64,000 bases of DNA from Streptomyces sp. TRM49041 (GTDB taxonomy: Bacteria > Actinomycetota > Actinomycetes > Streptomycetales > Streptomycetaceae), in assembly GCF_008271805.1 (NCBI RefSeq), contig NZ_VSRY01000122.1:1-64000 (forward strand), in the 5' to 3' direction. Below are positions 12,386 to 21,140 of this stretch, piece by piece; positions within the stretch are counted from its first letter, which is position 1; each line of letters begins with the position of its first letter. The position numbers were made by a program, and so were the translations under genes. The notes under the pieces are model-generated. The model ran no database searches, had not been told where the DNA came from, and was given only the letters and a program-made list of their open reading frames with translations.

Positions 12386-12768
12386 CGGCTCTCCCGTCGT
12401 CGTCGTGGCATGTGCAAGTGCCGAAGGGACGACGTTGGCCCTCCGCGAAATTTCGTGCAGGTTACATGATGGAGTGGTTCTCGGGAAGCGGATAGTCCAT
12501 TCCAACATGCGGACACCGCAGAGTGGTGTCCATGCGGTTCTACGTCAGGTGGACAGACAGCACACCGGACCCGGATGGTGTCCGTGGGTCTGTCGGGGGA
12601 AGCGGGCTTCGTTGCCCGCGGCGCTCACGACCTCATGCCCTGGGATGAGGGAGTCGAAACCGCCGGGTAATGGCTGCGTATGCGGAGCCCTGCACAGTGT
12701 CCCACCCGATGGGGCGATCCGGCTACTGGACGTTCGTCACAACGTTCCGGCAACCCCCGCGAAACAGC
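12386..12768. other. Long upstream region of gltB without genes
   Basis: No convincing ORF was found on either strand. It must hold the gltBD promoter on its left side. Apart from the GlnR-like box (12450-12465) there are several short inverted repeats but no clear sigma-70 -35/-10 pair. The right edge is the terminator of the metal-transporter gene. Confidence 0.5.
12450..12465 (-). promoter_or_regulatory. GlnR-box candidate upstream of gltB
   Basis: Read on the minus strand the site is GTAAC, six bases (CTGCAC), GAAAT. The actinobacterial GlnR box is gTnAc-n6-GaAAc, so 9 of 10 defined positions fit. It lies 65-80 bp upstream of the gltB start, a sensible place for nitrogen control. A single box can arise by chance. 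Confidence 0.4.
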
Positions 12769-12808
12769 GGGCACCCCGGCCGCCCGTACCCACGCGGCCG
12801 AGGTGCCC
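12769..12808. terminator. Terminator of the VIT-family gene
   Basis: Arms 12769-12782 and 12795-12808 (14 bp, one mismatch, 12-nt loop) lie 6 nt past the stop of the metal-transporter gene. Confidence 0.65.
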
Positions 12809-12814
12809 TCCGGG

Positions 12815-13543
12815 TCAGAGCGCCGCGCCGAGCGCCGCGCCGAGGGCGTAGGTGACAGCGGCCGCGGCGCCGCCGAGAGCGAACTGGCGCAGGCCGCTGT
12901 ACCACCAGCTGCGCGCGGTCACCCTGGCCACCAGCGCCCCGCAGGCGAACAGGCCCAGCAGCGCCACGAGCACCGCCGGCCACAGCGTCGTCGCCCCCAG
13001 CAGATACGGCAGCACGGGCAGGAGCGCGCCGAGCGCGAACGACCCGAACGACGACGCGGCGGCGACCAGCGGCGACGGCAGGTCGTCCGGGTCGATACCG
13101 AGCTCCTCGCGGGCGTGGATCTCCAGCGCCTGCTCCGGGTCCCGGGACAGTTGCATGGCCACCTCGCGGGCGAGCGCGGGCTCGACGCCGCGCGCCACGT
13201 ACAGCGCCGCCAGCTCCTCCATCTCGTCCACCGGGTGCTTGCGCAGCTCACGGCGCTCGACGTCCAGCTCGGCCTGGACCAGCTCGCGCTGCGAGGCCAC
13301 GGACGTGTACTCACCGGCCGCCATCGAGAACGCGCCGGCCGCCAGACCCGCCAGCCCCGTGATGACGATGGTCTGCTGCGAGACGGCGCCACCCGCCACA
13401 CCGGTCATCAGAGCCAGGTTGGAGACGAGCCCGTCCATGGCGCCGAACACCGCCGGGCGCAGCCAGCCGCCGTTCACATCGCGGTGCGTGTGGTTGTCGC
13501 GGTGTGCGACATGCAGCGTCGCCTCTGTCTCGATGATGGACAC
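12815..13543 (-). CDS. VIT1/CCC1-family iron/manganese transporter
   Basis: The 242-residue membrane protein has the family signature near the N-terminus (LRPAVFGAMDGLVSNLALM), a second segment with AAGAFSMAAGEYTSV, a charged cytoplasmic middle (about residues 85-150, E/R-rich, RKHPVDEMEELAALY) and three C-terminal membrane segments. Family members carry Fe2+ or Mn2+ out of the cytoplasm or into storage. The GTG at 13543 has GGGGAG upstream. A palindrome and an imperfect iron-box-like site lie about 85-105 bp upstream (13626-13648), consistent with metal control. Confidence 0.85.
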   Translation of the reverse strand: MSIIETEATLHVAHRDNHTHRDVNGGWLRPAVFGAMDGLVSNLALMTGVAGGAVSQQTIVITGLAGLAAGAFSMAAGEYTSVASQRELVQAELDVERRELRKHPVDEMEELAALYVARGVEPALAREVAMQLSRDPEQALEIHAREELGIDPDDLPSPLVAAASSFGSFALGALLPVLPYLLGATTLWPAVLVALLGLFACGALVARVTARSWWYSGLRQFALGGAAAAVTYALGAALGAAL

Positions 13544-13625
13544 AAATCTCCCCTTGCTCTCCGCGGGGCGGCCCGCGCATCCCCTCGTCATGCTCGAAAT
13601 TACGCTCGACGTAAGGGGCGCGCCA

Positions 13626-13648
13626 GCAAGGCAGGCTTTACTAAGTAA
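13626..13648. promoter_or_regulatory. Possible metal-regulator operator
   Basis: The 11-bp palindrome TTACTAAGTAA (13638-13648) overlaps 13626-13644, which matches the Streptomyces DmdR/DtxR iron box (TTAGGTTAGGCTTACCTAA type) at 12 of 19 positions. It lies upstream of the VIT-family transporter and about 70-90 bp from the divergent kinase gene. The match is weak. Confidence 0.3.
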
Positions 13649-13717
13649 GGGCCACCACACCGCCGAACGGCGCGCGTATCCGTAGGCCGGGCCCTTCCCG
13701 GGTGGAGAATTCCGGGC

Positions 13718-14620
13718 ATGACGCGCACTCCGCCCCTGACCCGCATCGCGGTGCTCGGCAGCACCAACATGGACCTCGTCGCCTTTGTGCGCCGGGCGCC
13801 CCGGCTCGGGGAGACCGTCACGGGACGGGAGTTCCGGACGGTCCCCGGCGGCAAGGGCGCCAACCAGGCCGTCGCCGCGGCCCGCGCGGGCGCCGAGGTG
13901 TCGATGATCGGCGCCGTGGGCTCGGACGACTTCGGCGCCCGGCTGCGGGCCGGACTCGCGGACGCCGGGGTCGACACCGGCCTCCTGCGTACCGTGGACT
14001 GCCCGTCCGGCACCGCCCACATCGTGGTCGACGACGACGGCGGCAACGCGATCGTGGTCGTCCCCGGCGCCAACGCCACCGTCACCGCCCTCTCACCCGA
14101 CGACGAGGCCCGAATCGCCGCGTCCGATGCTCTGCTGCTCCAGCTGGAGCTGCCGCTGGCCGCCGTCATCGCCGGGGCGGAGGCCGCCCGCCGCCACGGT
14201 GTCCGTACGGTCCTGACGCCCGCGCCCGCCCAGCCGCTGCCGCACGAGCTGCTCGCCCTGACGGACCTGCTGGTGCCCAACGAGCACGAGGCCGCCGAGC
14301 TGACCGGGGTCGCCGATCCGCGTACGGCGGCCGAGGAGCTGCTCCGGGACGTCCCGGAGGTGGTCGTCACGCTCGGCGCGGCCGGCGCCCTGTACGCGGC
14401 CCGGGGCGCCCGCCCGGTGACCGTGCCGGCCCGTCGGGCGCGGGCCGTCGACACCACCGCGGCCGGCGATACGTTCGTGGGCGCGCTGGCGGTCGCCCTC
14501 GGCGAGGGCAGGCCGGTGCCGGACGCCCTGACCTGGGCGTCGGCGGCGGCGTCCCTGTCGGTGCGACGGGCGGGCGCGTCGTCCTCGATGCCGTACCGCG
14601 CGGAGATCGACGCCCTCTGA
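13718..14620 (+). CDS. rbsK: Ribokinase-like PfkB sugar kinase
   Basis: The 300-residue protein phosphorylates ribose or a similar sugar with ATP. Both PfkB signatures are present: GGKGANQAVAAARAGAEV (about residues 42-59) and DTTAAGDTFVGALAVAL (about 246-262), which holds the catalytic Asp. The N-terminal GSTNMDLV is typical of ribokinases. No transporter or rbs operon surrounds it, so the exact sugar is uncertain. It is divergent from the metal transporter and ends before a strong bidirectional hairpin. Confidence 0.85.
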   Translation: MTRTPPLTRIAVLGSTNMDLVAFVRRAPRLGETVTGREFRTVPGGKGANQAVAAARAGAEVSMIGAVGSDDFGARLRAGLADAGVDTGLLRTVDCPSGTAHIVVDDDGGNAIVVVPGANATVTALSPDDEARIAASDALLLQLELPLAAVIAGAEAARRHGVRTVLTPAPAQPLPHELLALTDLLVPNEHEAAELTGVADPRTAAEELLRDVPEVVVTLGAAGALYAARGARPVTVPARRARAVDTTAAGDTFVGALAVALGEGRPVPDALTWASAAASLSVRRAGASSSMPYRAEIDAL

Positions 14621-14638
14621 ACCGAGGCACGAAGCGGC

Positions 14639-14678
14639 GGAGCGGCCGCCCGGACCCTCTGGTCCCGGCGGCCGCTCC
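14639..14678. terminator. Bidirectional terminator between the kinase gene and lgt
   Basis: An 18-bp stem with one mismatch (14639-14656 with 14661-14678, CTCT loop) lies between two convergent genes. Confidence 0.75.
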
Positions 14679-14695
14679 GGCCCGTGTGGGTGCGC

Positions 14696-15721
14696 CTACG
14701 GCTGCCGAGGCGCCTTCGCCCCCACGTCGGAGGGCTCGCTCTCGGCATCGGCCTTCCCGACGCTCGACTTCTCCAGGTCGGCCTTCCCGGAGGCGCCGTC
14801 CTCGGCGTCCGCGCTCTGGGAACCCGCGCTCTCGGAGTCGGCCTGCCCGGTGCCCTCGTCGTCGACGTCGGTCTTCCCGGCTTCGTCCTTCTCGGCGTCC
14901 GCCGTGGCCGCGGCCCGCTCCACGATCTCCTCGCGGCCCGGCCGCATCCTGGCCGACAGCACGATGTATGTGACGGCCAGCAGGAAGACCGCCATCGCGG
15001 TCCAGACGTTCAGGCGCAGACCGAGGATGTGGTGGGCGTCGTCGACGCGCATGTACTCGATCCAGCCGCGGCCCGCGCAGTACGCGGCGACGTACAGGGC
15101 GAAGGCCCGGCCGTGGCCCAGTGTGAACCGGCGGTCCGCCCAGATCACCAGGAACGCCACACCGACGCACCACAGCGACTCGTACAGGAAGGTCGGGTGG
15201 TAGAGCCCGGCCTCGCGGTTCACGCCCTCGCTGATCTCCAGCGCCCACGGCAGGTCGGTCGGCCTGCCGTACAGCTCCTGGTTGAACCAGTTGCCCCAGC
15301 GGCCGATCGCCTGGGCGAAGGCGATGCCGGGCGCGATGGCGTCGGCGTACGCGGGTAGGGGGATGCCCCGGCGGCGGCAGCCGATCCAGGCGCCCACGGC
15401 GCCGAGCGCGACCGCGCCCCAGATGCCGAGGCCGCCTTCCCAGATCTTGAAGGCGTCGACCCAGTTGCGGCCCTCGCTGAAGTAGAGCTGGTAGTCGGTG
15501 ACGACGTGGTAGAGCCGGCCGCCGAGCAGTCCGAAGGGGACCGCCCACACGGCGATGTCGGCGACGGTGCCGGCGGTGCCGCCCCGGGCGATCCAGCGCC
15601 TGTTGCCGTACCAGACGGCGACGAAGACACCGATGATGATGCAGAAGGCATAGCCGCGCAGCGGGATCGGTCCGAGGTTGATCACGCCGGTCGACGGGCT
15701 GGGAATATAGGCAAGGTCCAT
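14696..15721 (-). CDS. lgt: Prolipoprotein diacylglyceryl transferase
   Basis: The 341-residue integral membrane enzyme transfers diacylglycerol to the lipobox Cys of prolipoproteins. It has about seven membrane segments and the family signature near GRWGNWFNQELYGRP (about residue 145), with the essential Arg, Asn and Glu. The last about 75 residues form an unusual acidic Asp/Glu/Ser/Ala tail absent from most bacterial Lgt proteins. The start MDLAYIPSPS is chosen because it fits the family; a 14-residue upstream extension is possible. The gene lies downstream of the anchored DsbA-like protein on the same strand, and lspA for the next processing step is at 53.2 kb. Confidence 0.95.
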   Translation of the reverse strand: MDLAYIPSPSTGVINLGPIPLRGYAFCIIIGVFVAVWYGNRRWIARGGTAGTVADIAVWAVPFGLLGGRLYHVVTDYQLYFSEGRNWVDAFKIWEGGLGIWGAVALGAVGAWIGCRRRGIPLPAYADAIAPGIAFAQAIGRWGNWFNQELYGRPTDLPWALEISEGVNREAGLYHPTFLYESLWCVGVAFLVIWADRRFTLGHGRAFALYVAAYCAGRGWIEYMRVDDAHHILGLRLNVWTAMAVFLLAVTYIVLSARMRPGREEIVERAAATADAEKDEAGKTDVDDEGTGQADSESAGSQSADAEDGASGKADLEKSSVGKADAESEPSDVGAKAPRQP

Positions 15722-15809
15722 GGCATCACCGACGCTACCTTGCCGGACGGACAACCGGGCCACCCGCCCGGCAAAGACTGCATAACGCCCGGTCGGTCGG
15801 GCGTCGGCG

Positions 15810-16781
15810 TCAGTGCACGGATTCCGTCCCGGACCCGGGCCCGAATCCCGCGCCGGAGTCCTGGCCGCCCTGACCGCCCTGACTGCCCTGGTCCCCTGCG
15901 TCGCCCTCGGGATCTCCGCCGCCGGCGCCGGTCGGGGAGGCGGTGGCCGGGGTGGACGGTGCGGGGGTGGTGGGCGCGGTGGGCGTGCCGGGCTCCTTGC
16001 CCTCGTTCGCCTCCGTGACCCACTTCTTCAGGTTCGCCGGGGAGATCTGCTCGTTCCCCTTCGTCGGGAAGATCGACTCGCCGTTGAGCAGGACGCTCGG
16101 CGTGCCCCGGAAGTCGCCGTCGCGGAAGACTTCGTTGGACGCCTGCACCCAGCTGTCGTGGGTGCCGTTGCTGACGCAGCCTCGGAACGAGGGGGTGTCG
16201 AGGCCCGGCACCTTCGCCGCCAGCTCGAAGAGGTTCTCGTCCTTGGCGAAGGCGTCGTCGGCCTCCTGCGGCTGGTTCTGGTACAGCACGTCGTGGTACG
16301 CCGTGAACCTCCCCGCGTCCTGGGCGCACGCGGAGGCGTTCGCGGCGTTGAGGGAGCCGCTGCCGCCCATGTTGCCGTCGATGATCGTGGCGAGCCGGTA
16401 GTGGGTGCGGATCTGCCCGGCGGCCTCCAGCTCGTGGATGGTGTCCCGGAAGCTGTTCTCGAACATGGCGCAGGCCGGGCAGCGGAAGTCCTCCCACACG
16501 GTGAGTGTGGAGGGCGCGTCGGAGGCGCCGGTCTGGATGATCAGCCCGTCCTCACCGACGGCGCCGGACGGCACCGTGACCGGGCCCTTCCCTGATGTGT
16601 CGCTGTTGCCGCCGGTGTTCGCGGCGATGACGCCGACGACGGCGGCGAGGCCGAGCACACCGACGACGGCCGCCGACACGATCAGCAGGCGGCGTCGCTT
16701 CTCCCGGGCCCGCTCCCGCTCGCGTTCCATCTGGAGCCGCTCGCGCGCGCTCCGCTTCCCTGCGCTGTTCTTCTCGTTCAC
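15810..16781 (-). CDS. Membrane-anchored DsbA-like thioredoxin-fold protein
   Basis: The 323-residue protein has a basic Arg/Glu-rich N-terminus (RERLQMERERERAREKRRR), one membrane segment (about residues 33-55) and an extracellular DsbA-type domain with redox motif FRCPACAMF (about residue 100). A Pro/Thr/Gly-rich tail of about 60 residues follows. It probably handles disulfides of exported proteins, as DSBA-family oxidoreductases do. It shares its whole layout with the protein at 45928-46767. The GTG at 16781 has no strong ribosome site. It follows trpA after a hairpin. Confidence 0.85.
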   Translation of the reverse strand: MNEKNSAGKRSARERLQMERERERAREKRRRLLIVSAAVVGVLGLAAVVGVIAANTGGNSDTSGKGPVTVPSGAVGEDGLIIQTGASDAPSTLTVWEDFRCPACAMFENSFRDTIHELEAAGQIRTHYRLATIIDGNMGGSGSLNAANASACAQDAGRFTAYHDVLYQNQPQEADDAFAKDENLFELAAKVPGLDTPSFRGCVSNGTHDSWVQASNEVFRDGDFRGTPSVLLNGESIFPTKGNEQISPANLKKWVTEANEGKEPGTPTAPTTPAPSTPATASPTGAGGGDPEGDAGDQGSQGGQGGQDSGAGFGPGSGTESVH

Positions 16782-16792
16782 GCCCAAGCAAC

Positions 16793-16826
16793 GAACCGGG
16801 GAGGCACGTCCGCGCCTCCCCGGTTC
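16793..16826. terminator. Terminator after trpA
   Basis: A perfect 13-bp stem (16793-16805 with 16814-16826, 8-nt loop) begins 18 nt past the trpA stop and marks the end of the trp gene group. Confidence 0.7.
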
Positions 16827-16844
16827 CACAACCACTCGTACGAG

Positions 16845-17687
16845 CTACGAACCCCGATGTGCGCGCTGCACACCCCGGGCGAGTTCGCCCGCCAGTTCCC
16901 GTACGGCCGCCACTCCGGCCGCCTGGTCGTCGGCGTCGAGGAGCCGCTTCACGAAGGCCGAGCCGACGATGACGCCGTCGGCGAAGGAGGCGACCTCGGC
17001 GGCCTGCTCGGCGTTGGACACTCCGAGTCCGACACAGACCGGCAGGTCCGTGGTGGCGCGGGTGCGCCGTACGAGGTCGGACGCCTGCTCGCCCACGGAC
17101 GCGCGGGTGCCGGTGACGCCCATCAGGGACGCCGCGTACACGAACCCGGAACCGGCGGAGGTGATGGTGGCGAGCCGCTCGTCCCTGCTGCTGGGCGCGA
17201 CGACGAACACGGTGGCCAGACCGTGCTTGTCGGCGTGCTCCCGCCACAGCGCGGACTCCTGTACGGGCAGGTCGGGCAGGATGCACCCGGCGCCGCCCGC
17301 CTCGGCCAGCTCTGCGGTGAAGCGTTCGACGCCGTACCGGTCGATGGGGTTCCAGTACGTCATGACGAGGACCGGCTTGCCGGTGGCCTCGAACGCCTCG
17401 CGGACGGTGCGCATCACGTCGGCGATCTTCACGCCGCCGCGCAGTGCGATGTCGTCGGCGGTCTGGATGACCGGGCCGTCCAGGACCGGGTCGCTGTGCG
17501 GCAGTCCGACCTCGACGACGTCGGCGCCGCCGTCGAGGGCCGCCTTGACGGCCTCGATGCCGCCGTCGACGGTCGGGAAGCCGGCCGGCAGGTAGGCGAT
17601 GAGCGCCGCGCGGTTCTCGGCCTTGGCCTTGGCCAGGGTGTCGCCCAGCAGCCGGCTCGTTCCACCCATGGATGCAGCGCCGCTCAC
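16845..17687 (-). CDS. trpA: Tryptophan synthase alpha subunit
   Basis: The 280-residue TIM barrel cleaves indole-3-glycerol phosphate to indole. Family motifs are clear: [10 protein letters not shown], the catalytic Glu in [16 protein letters not shown], the Asp in CILPDLP, and the phosphate-binding [10 protein letters not shown] and [10 protein letters not shown] near the end. It starts at a GTG that overlaps the trpB stop (GTGA), which ensures coupled synthesis of the alpha2-beta2 complex. The length is normal. Confidence 0.97.
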   Translation of the reverse strand: MSGAASMGGTSRLLGDTLAKAKAENRAALIAYLPAGFPTVDGGIEAVKAALDGGADVVEVGLPHSDPVLDGPVIQTADDIALRGGVKIADVMRTVREAFEATGKPVLVMTYWNPIDRYGVERFTAELAEAGGAGCILPDLPVQESALWREHADKHGLATVFVVAPSSRDERLATITSAGSGFVYAASLMGVTGTRASVGEQASDLVRRTRATTDLPVCVGLGVSNAEQAAEVASFADGVIVGSAFVKRLLDADDQAAGVAAVRELAGELARGVQRAHRGS

Positions 17688-18925
17688 TTGGAGCCCTCCC
17701 CGTTGTCGTACAGCCCGAAGTAGCGGGCGGCGGTGTCCATGTCCTTGTCGCCGCGGCCGGACAGGTTGACCACGATCAGCCCGTCCCCGCCGAGCTCGCG
17801 GCCGACCTCCAGGGCGCCGGCGAGGGCGTGCGCGGACTCGATGGCCGGGATGATGCCCTCCGTGCGGGACAGCAGGCGCAGGGCCTGCATGGCCGCGTCG
17901 TCGGTGACGGCGCGGTACTCGCCGCGGCCGCTGTCCTTGAGGTAGGCGTGCTCGGGGCCGATGCCCGGGTAGTCGAGGCCGGCCGAGATCGAGTACGGCT
18001 CGGTGATCTGGCCTTCCTCGTCCTGGAGGACGTACGACCGCGACCCGTGCAGGATGCCCGGCTCGCCGGCCGTCAGGGTCGCCGCGTGCTCACCGGTCTC
18101 CACACCGTGCCCGGCGGGCTCGCAGCCGACGAGCCGTACGGAGGCGTCGGACAGGAACGCGTGGAACAGTCCGATGGCGTTGGAGCCGCCGCCGACGCAG
18201 GCGACGGCCGCGTCGGGCAGCCGCCCGGCGCGCTCCAGGATCTGCCGGCGGGCCTCGACGCCGATGACGCGGTGGAAGTCGCGCACCATGGCGGGGAAGG
18301 GGTGGGGCCCCGCGACGGTCCCGAAGAGGTAGTGCGTGCTGTCGACATTGGCGACCCAGTCGCGGAACGCCTCGTTGATGGCGTCCTTGAGGGTGCGGCT
18401 GCCGGACTTCACGGCGATGACCTCGGCGCCGAGCATCCGCATCCGGGCGACGTTGAGGGCCTGCCGCCGGGTGTCGATCTCACCCATGTAGATGGTGCAG
18501 TCGAGCCCGAACAACGCGCACGCGGTGGCCGTGGCGACACCGTGCTGGCCCGCTCCGGTCTCGGCGATGACGCGGGTCTTGCCCATGCGCCTGGTGAGCA
18601 GGGCCTGGCCCAGCACGTTGTTGATCTTGTGGGATCCGGTGTGGTTCAGGTCCTCGCGCTTGAGGAAGACCCGCGCGCCCCCGGCGTGCTCGGCGAACCG
18701 GGGCACCTCGGTCAGGGCGCTGGGCCGTCCGGTGTAGTTGACGAGGAGGTCGTCGAGCTCGGCGGCGAACGCCGGGTCGGCCTTGGCCTTGTCGTACTCG
18801 ACGGCGACCTCGTCGACGGCGGCGACGAGGGCCTCGGGGATGAACTTGCCGCCGTAGGCACCGAAGTAGCCTGCGGCCGTGGGGACTTGCCCCTCGGGGT
18901 CGGGGATGAAGAACTCGCTGGGCAT
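17684..18925 (-). CDS. trpB: Tryptophan synthase beta subunit
   Basis: The 413-residue PLP enzyme condenses indole with serine. The PLP lysine is in [11 protein letters not shown] (about residue 98), the phosphate-binding GGGSNAIG is near residue 245, and the N-terminal [13 protein letters not shown] is typical. ATG 18925 is the first in-frame start and has GAGGAG nine bases upstream. It overlaps trpA by 4 bp. A palindromic repeat separates it from trpM. Confidence 0.97.
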   Translation of the reverse strand: MPSEFFIPDPEGQVPTAAGYFGAYGGKFIPEALVAAVDEVAVEYDKAKADPAFAAELDDLLVNYTGRPSALTEVPRFAEHAGGARVFLKREDLNHTGSHKINNVLGQALLTRRMGKTRVIAETGAGQHGVATATACALFGLDCTIYMGEIDTRRQALNVARMRMLGAEVIAVKSGSRTLKDAINEAFRDWVANVDSTHYLFGTVAGPHPFPAMVRDFHRVIGVEARRQILERAGRLPDAAVACVGGGSNAIGLFHAFLSDASVRLVGCEPAGHGVETGEHAATLTAGEPGILHGSRSYVLQDEEGQITEPYSISAGLDYPGIGPEHAYLKDSGRGEYRAVTDDAAMQALRLLSRTEGIIPAIESAHALAGALEVGRELGGDGLIVVNLSGRGDKDMDTAARYFGLYDNGEGSK

Positions 18926-18991
18926 AGGTACATGCTCCTCTGCCAGGGCTCGCCCTGGCGGTCGGGTCTCGGGGTGGCCTGCGTGCGTCCC

Positions 18992-19127
18992 CTCCCCCAC
19001 CCCGCCCCCGCTCCTCAACCGCCGGAGGGGCTGAGGATCAGCCTGTCCGGCGCCTGAGGACAGACGCCGCCGGGCGCGACGGGGTCCGGGGCCCAGCCCC
19101 GGTGCGGGAAGGGGCGGGGTGGGGGAG
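18992..19127. repeat. Nested palindromic (REP-like) intergenic element
   Basis: The outer arms are a perfect 17-bp inverted repeat (18992-19008 with 19111-19127). Inside are a 22-bp imperfect hairpin (19013-19034 with 19038-19059, four mismatches) and a small perfect one (19086-19092 with 19096-19102). The inner core (CCTCA...GCCGGA...GGCTGA) resembles a palindrome I know to be dispersed between Streptomyces genes. It overlaps the 3' third of trpM and extends to about 65 bp upstream of trpB. Confidence 0.7.
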
Positions 19128-19292
19128 AGAAACCCCGCGACGCCATCGCATCCCGTTGACCTGACCCGGCTCGTCGCCGATGACATACCGCACGCGCCGC
19201 CCGTGCACCCGCCGAGCCGGCGCCCGGCACCCGCGGGGACGGCAGCCCCGGGCGAGGCGGGCGTACGCCAGGGGGGCGGCCGCGGCCGTCAT
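19038..19292 (-). CDS. trpM: TrpM-type small tryptophan-modulating protein
   Basis: The 84-residue protein sits between trpC and trpB, as TrpM (formerly TrpX) does in S. coelicolor, where it modulates tryptophan synthesis and development. The conserved core is [20 protein letters not shown] followed by [17 protein letters not shown] (about residues 14-50). No enzyme domain is visible. From about residue 56 on, the coding sequence lies inside a palindromic repeat, so the Pro/Arg-rich tail is probably a late addition. The start ATG has no purine-rich ribosome site; a 13-bp stem-loop stands 11 nt upstream instead. Confidence 0.75.
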   Translation of the reverse strand: MTAAAAPLAYARLARGCRPRGCRAPARRVHGRRVRYVIGDEPGQVNGMRWRRGVSLPHPAPSRTGAGPRTPSRPAASVLRRRTG

Positions 19293-19302
19293 GTACGCGC
19301 GC

Positions 19303-19331
19303 GTGGCCAGGCCCTGGCAGGGCCTGGCCAC
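19303..19331. promoter_or_regulatory. Stem-loop directly upstream of trpM
   Basis: A perfect 13-bp stem with a 3-nt loop (19303-19315 with 19319-19331) lies between the trpC stop and the trpM start. No T-run follows. It could be an attenuator, an RNA-processing site or a translational control element; the sequence does not decide. Confidence 0.55.
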
Positions 19332-19359
19332 ATGGCGGGTGACGGCGGCGGACACGGGG

Positions 19360-20169
19360 TCAGCTCCGCCCGTGCCGCAGCGCGGGGTGCGCGCCCGCCG
19401 CGACGAGGTCCGCGACGGCGGCCTTCGGGTCACGGCCGGTGACCAGGGACTCGCCGACGAGCACCGCGTCGGCGCCCGCGTTGGCGTACGCGATCAGGTC
19501 GTGCGGACCGCGGATGCCGGACTCGGCGATCTTGACGATGCCGGCGGGCACCTCGGGGGCGACGCGCTCGAACGTGGAGCGGTCCACCTTGAGGGTCTTC
19601 AGGTCGCGGGCGTTGACACCGATCACCCGGGCGCCGGCGTCGACCGCGCGCGCGACCTCGTCCTCGTCGTGGACCTCGACGAGCGGCGTGAGCCCGATGG
19701 ACTCGGCACGCTCGATCAGCGAGACCAGCGCGGGCTGGTCGAGGGCGGCGACGATCAGCAGCGCGAGGTCGGCGCCGTACGCGCGGGCCTCCCACAGCTG
19801 GTACGCGGTGACGATGAAGTCCTTGCGCAGGACCGGGATGTCCACCCGGGCGCGGACGGCCTCCAGGTCGGCCAGGGAGCCGCCGAAGCGCCGCTGCTCG
19901 GTGAGGACGGAGATGACGGCGGCGCCACCCGCCGCGTAGTCCGCGGCGAGCCCGGCGGGGTCGGCGATCGCGGCCAGCGCGCCCTTGGACGGGCTGGAGC
20001 GCTTGACCTCGCAGATGACCTGGACGCCCTCGCCACGCAGGGCGGCGGCGCCGTCCCGCGCCTGCGGTGCCTTGGCGGCCCGCTCCTTGAGCTCGTCGAG
20101 GGAGACCCGCGCCTGTCGCTCTGCGAGGTCGGCGCGGACGCCTTCGATGATCTCGTCGAGCACACTCAC
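19360..20169 (-). CDS. trpC: Indole-3-glycerol phosphate synthase
   Basis: The 269-residue TIM barrel closes the indole ring from CdRP. Signatures: [10 protein letters not shown] (about residue 48), VLRKDFI (about 112), [17 protein letters not shown] and IAESGI. The GTG at 20169 (VSVLDEII) is chosen because the family begins there; the frame stays open far upstream. Two possible hairpins lie in the about 115-bp leader, but no Trp-rich leader peptide is seen. Confidence 0.96.
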   Translation of the reverse strand: MSVLDEIIEGVRADLAERQARVSLDELKERAAKAPQARDGAAALRGEGVQVICEVKRSSPSKGALAAIADPAGLAADYAAGGAAVISVLTEQRRFGGSLADLEAVRARVDIPVLRKDFIVTAYQLWEARAYGADLALLIVAALDQPALVSLIERAESIGLTPLVEVHDEDEVARAVDAGARVIGVNARDLKTLKVDRSTFERVAPEVPAGIVKIAESGIRGPHDLIAYANAGADAVLVGESLVTGRDPKAAVADLVAAGAHPALRHGRS

Positions 20170-20285
20170 GCGAGAGGCCCCCTTCCGGGAGGGTGATGTT
20201 TTGATCAAGCCGGACACCTCGATGGTATCCGGAGGTGGGGCCAGAGTCCGCATCCGGTCGACGCCACAGCCCCCGACCTGCGGAT

Positions 20286-20834
20286 TCATGGGGCGAGAGC
20301 GGAGCCGAACGGCAGGTTGCGCACCACCGAGAAGACCGCCCACACGCCGCCGGCCAGCCATAGCTGGAGCGGTGTGAGCGTGATCCGCAGGGGCACCCCG
20401 CGTACGGCCTTGACCAGCCAGACCACGATCAGCACCGCGAATACGGCATATCCGGCGACCGCCATGGCGTTGGCGCCGAGGGCGGTGGCGAAGTCCCCGT
20501 GGATGAAGGCGTGGGCACTGCGCAGACCGCCGCAGCCGGGGCAGTACAGGCCCGTGTACTGCAGGAGGGGGCAGACCGGGTAGTGGCCGGGCTCGTTGGG
20601 GTCGACGGTCCCGACGTAGGCGAACGCCGCGGCGACCCCGGCGAGCGCGCCCAGGGGCGGCAGGAGCCGCCGGAACAGGGGCGGCGGAGGTGGTGGCCGG
20701 TACGGGCCGTACACGGCGTGCGGCGGGGGCTCGGGCACGGTGTGGGGCGGGGGCTCGGGCGCCGCGTGCGGCGGGGGCTCGGGCAGGGCGGGATGGGTCG
20801 TGTCGGCGTCCACGCGGTGATTGTCTCCGCTCAT
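20286..20834 (-). CDS. DUF2752 membrane protein
   Basis: The 182-residue protein starts with a Pro-rich stretch of about 50 residues built on a repeated E-P-P-P-H-A unit. About three membrane segments and the DUF2752 signature [14 protein letters not shown] (about residues 96-109) follow. The function of the domain is unknown; the CxxC could bind metal or form a disulfide. It lies between trpE and trpC in the same direction. Confidence 0.8.
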   Translation of the reverse strand: MSGDNHRVDADTTHPALPEPPPHAAPEPPPHTVPEPPPHAVYGPYRPPPPPPLFRRLLPPLGALAGVAAAFAYVGTVDPNEPGHYPVCPLLQYTGLYCPGCGGLRSAHAFIHGDFATALGANAMAVAGYAVFAVLIVVWLVKAVRGVPLRITLTPLQLWLAGGVWAVFSVVRNLPFGSALAP

Positions 20835-20839
20835 ACGGG

Positions 20840-20872
20840 AAGGCGCAGCCCGGCTGTGCCGGACCGCGCCTT
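20840..20872. terminator. Hairpin after the HGxxPAAW gene
   Basis: A two-part stem (AAGGCGC 20840-20846 with 20866-20872; inner CCGGC 20850-20854 with 20858-20862) begins 17 nt past the stop of the upstream gene. Confidence 0.45.
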
Positions 20873-20888
20873 GTGAGGTGACCGGGCG

Positions 20889-21140
20889 TCAGGAGACGGC
20901 CTGGGCCCTGCCGGCCTCCGTGCGCGCCTCGAGCTGCTCCTGCGACGCCTTCGGCTGGCCGAGGCCGGCGGACTTCATCGCGACACCGACGACACCGCCG
21001 AGCAGGACGACGCCGATGCCCGCCCAGAAGCCGAGCGGGTTGGCCGCCACCATGAAGACACCGGCGACGCAGAAGCCGATGAAGGAGATGGTGACACCGG
21101 TCCAGGCGGCCGGGGTGTGTCCGTGGGCGCTGCCCGCCAT
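20889..21140 (-). CDS. HGxxPAAW-motif small membrane protein
   Basis: The 83-residue protein has the motif HGHTPAAW at residues 6-13, then two membrane segments (about 15-35 and 42-62) and a short charged tail. This small family is known from actinobacterial trp regions, but its function is unknown. The ATG at 21140 has GAGGAG seven bases upstream. A longer frame exists but lacks a comparable start. Confidence 0.8.
   Translation of the reverse strand: MAGSAHGHTPAAWTGVTISFIGFCVAGVFMVAANPLGFWAGIGVVLLGGVVGVAMKSAGLGQPKASQEQLEARTEAGRAQAVS

Noticed and set aside
20170..20285. Tryptophan leader peptide before trpC
   Set aside because: A short ATG frame exists in the leader, but it has no Trp codons and runs in frame into trpC. 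The hairpins present lack a T-run, so attenuation of the classical kind is not supported.
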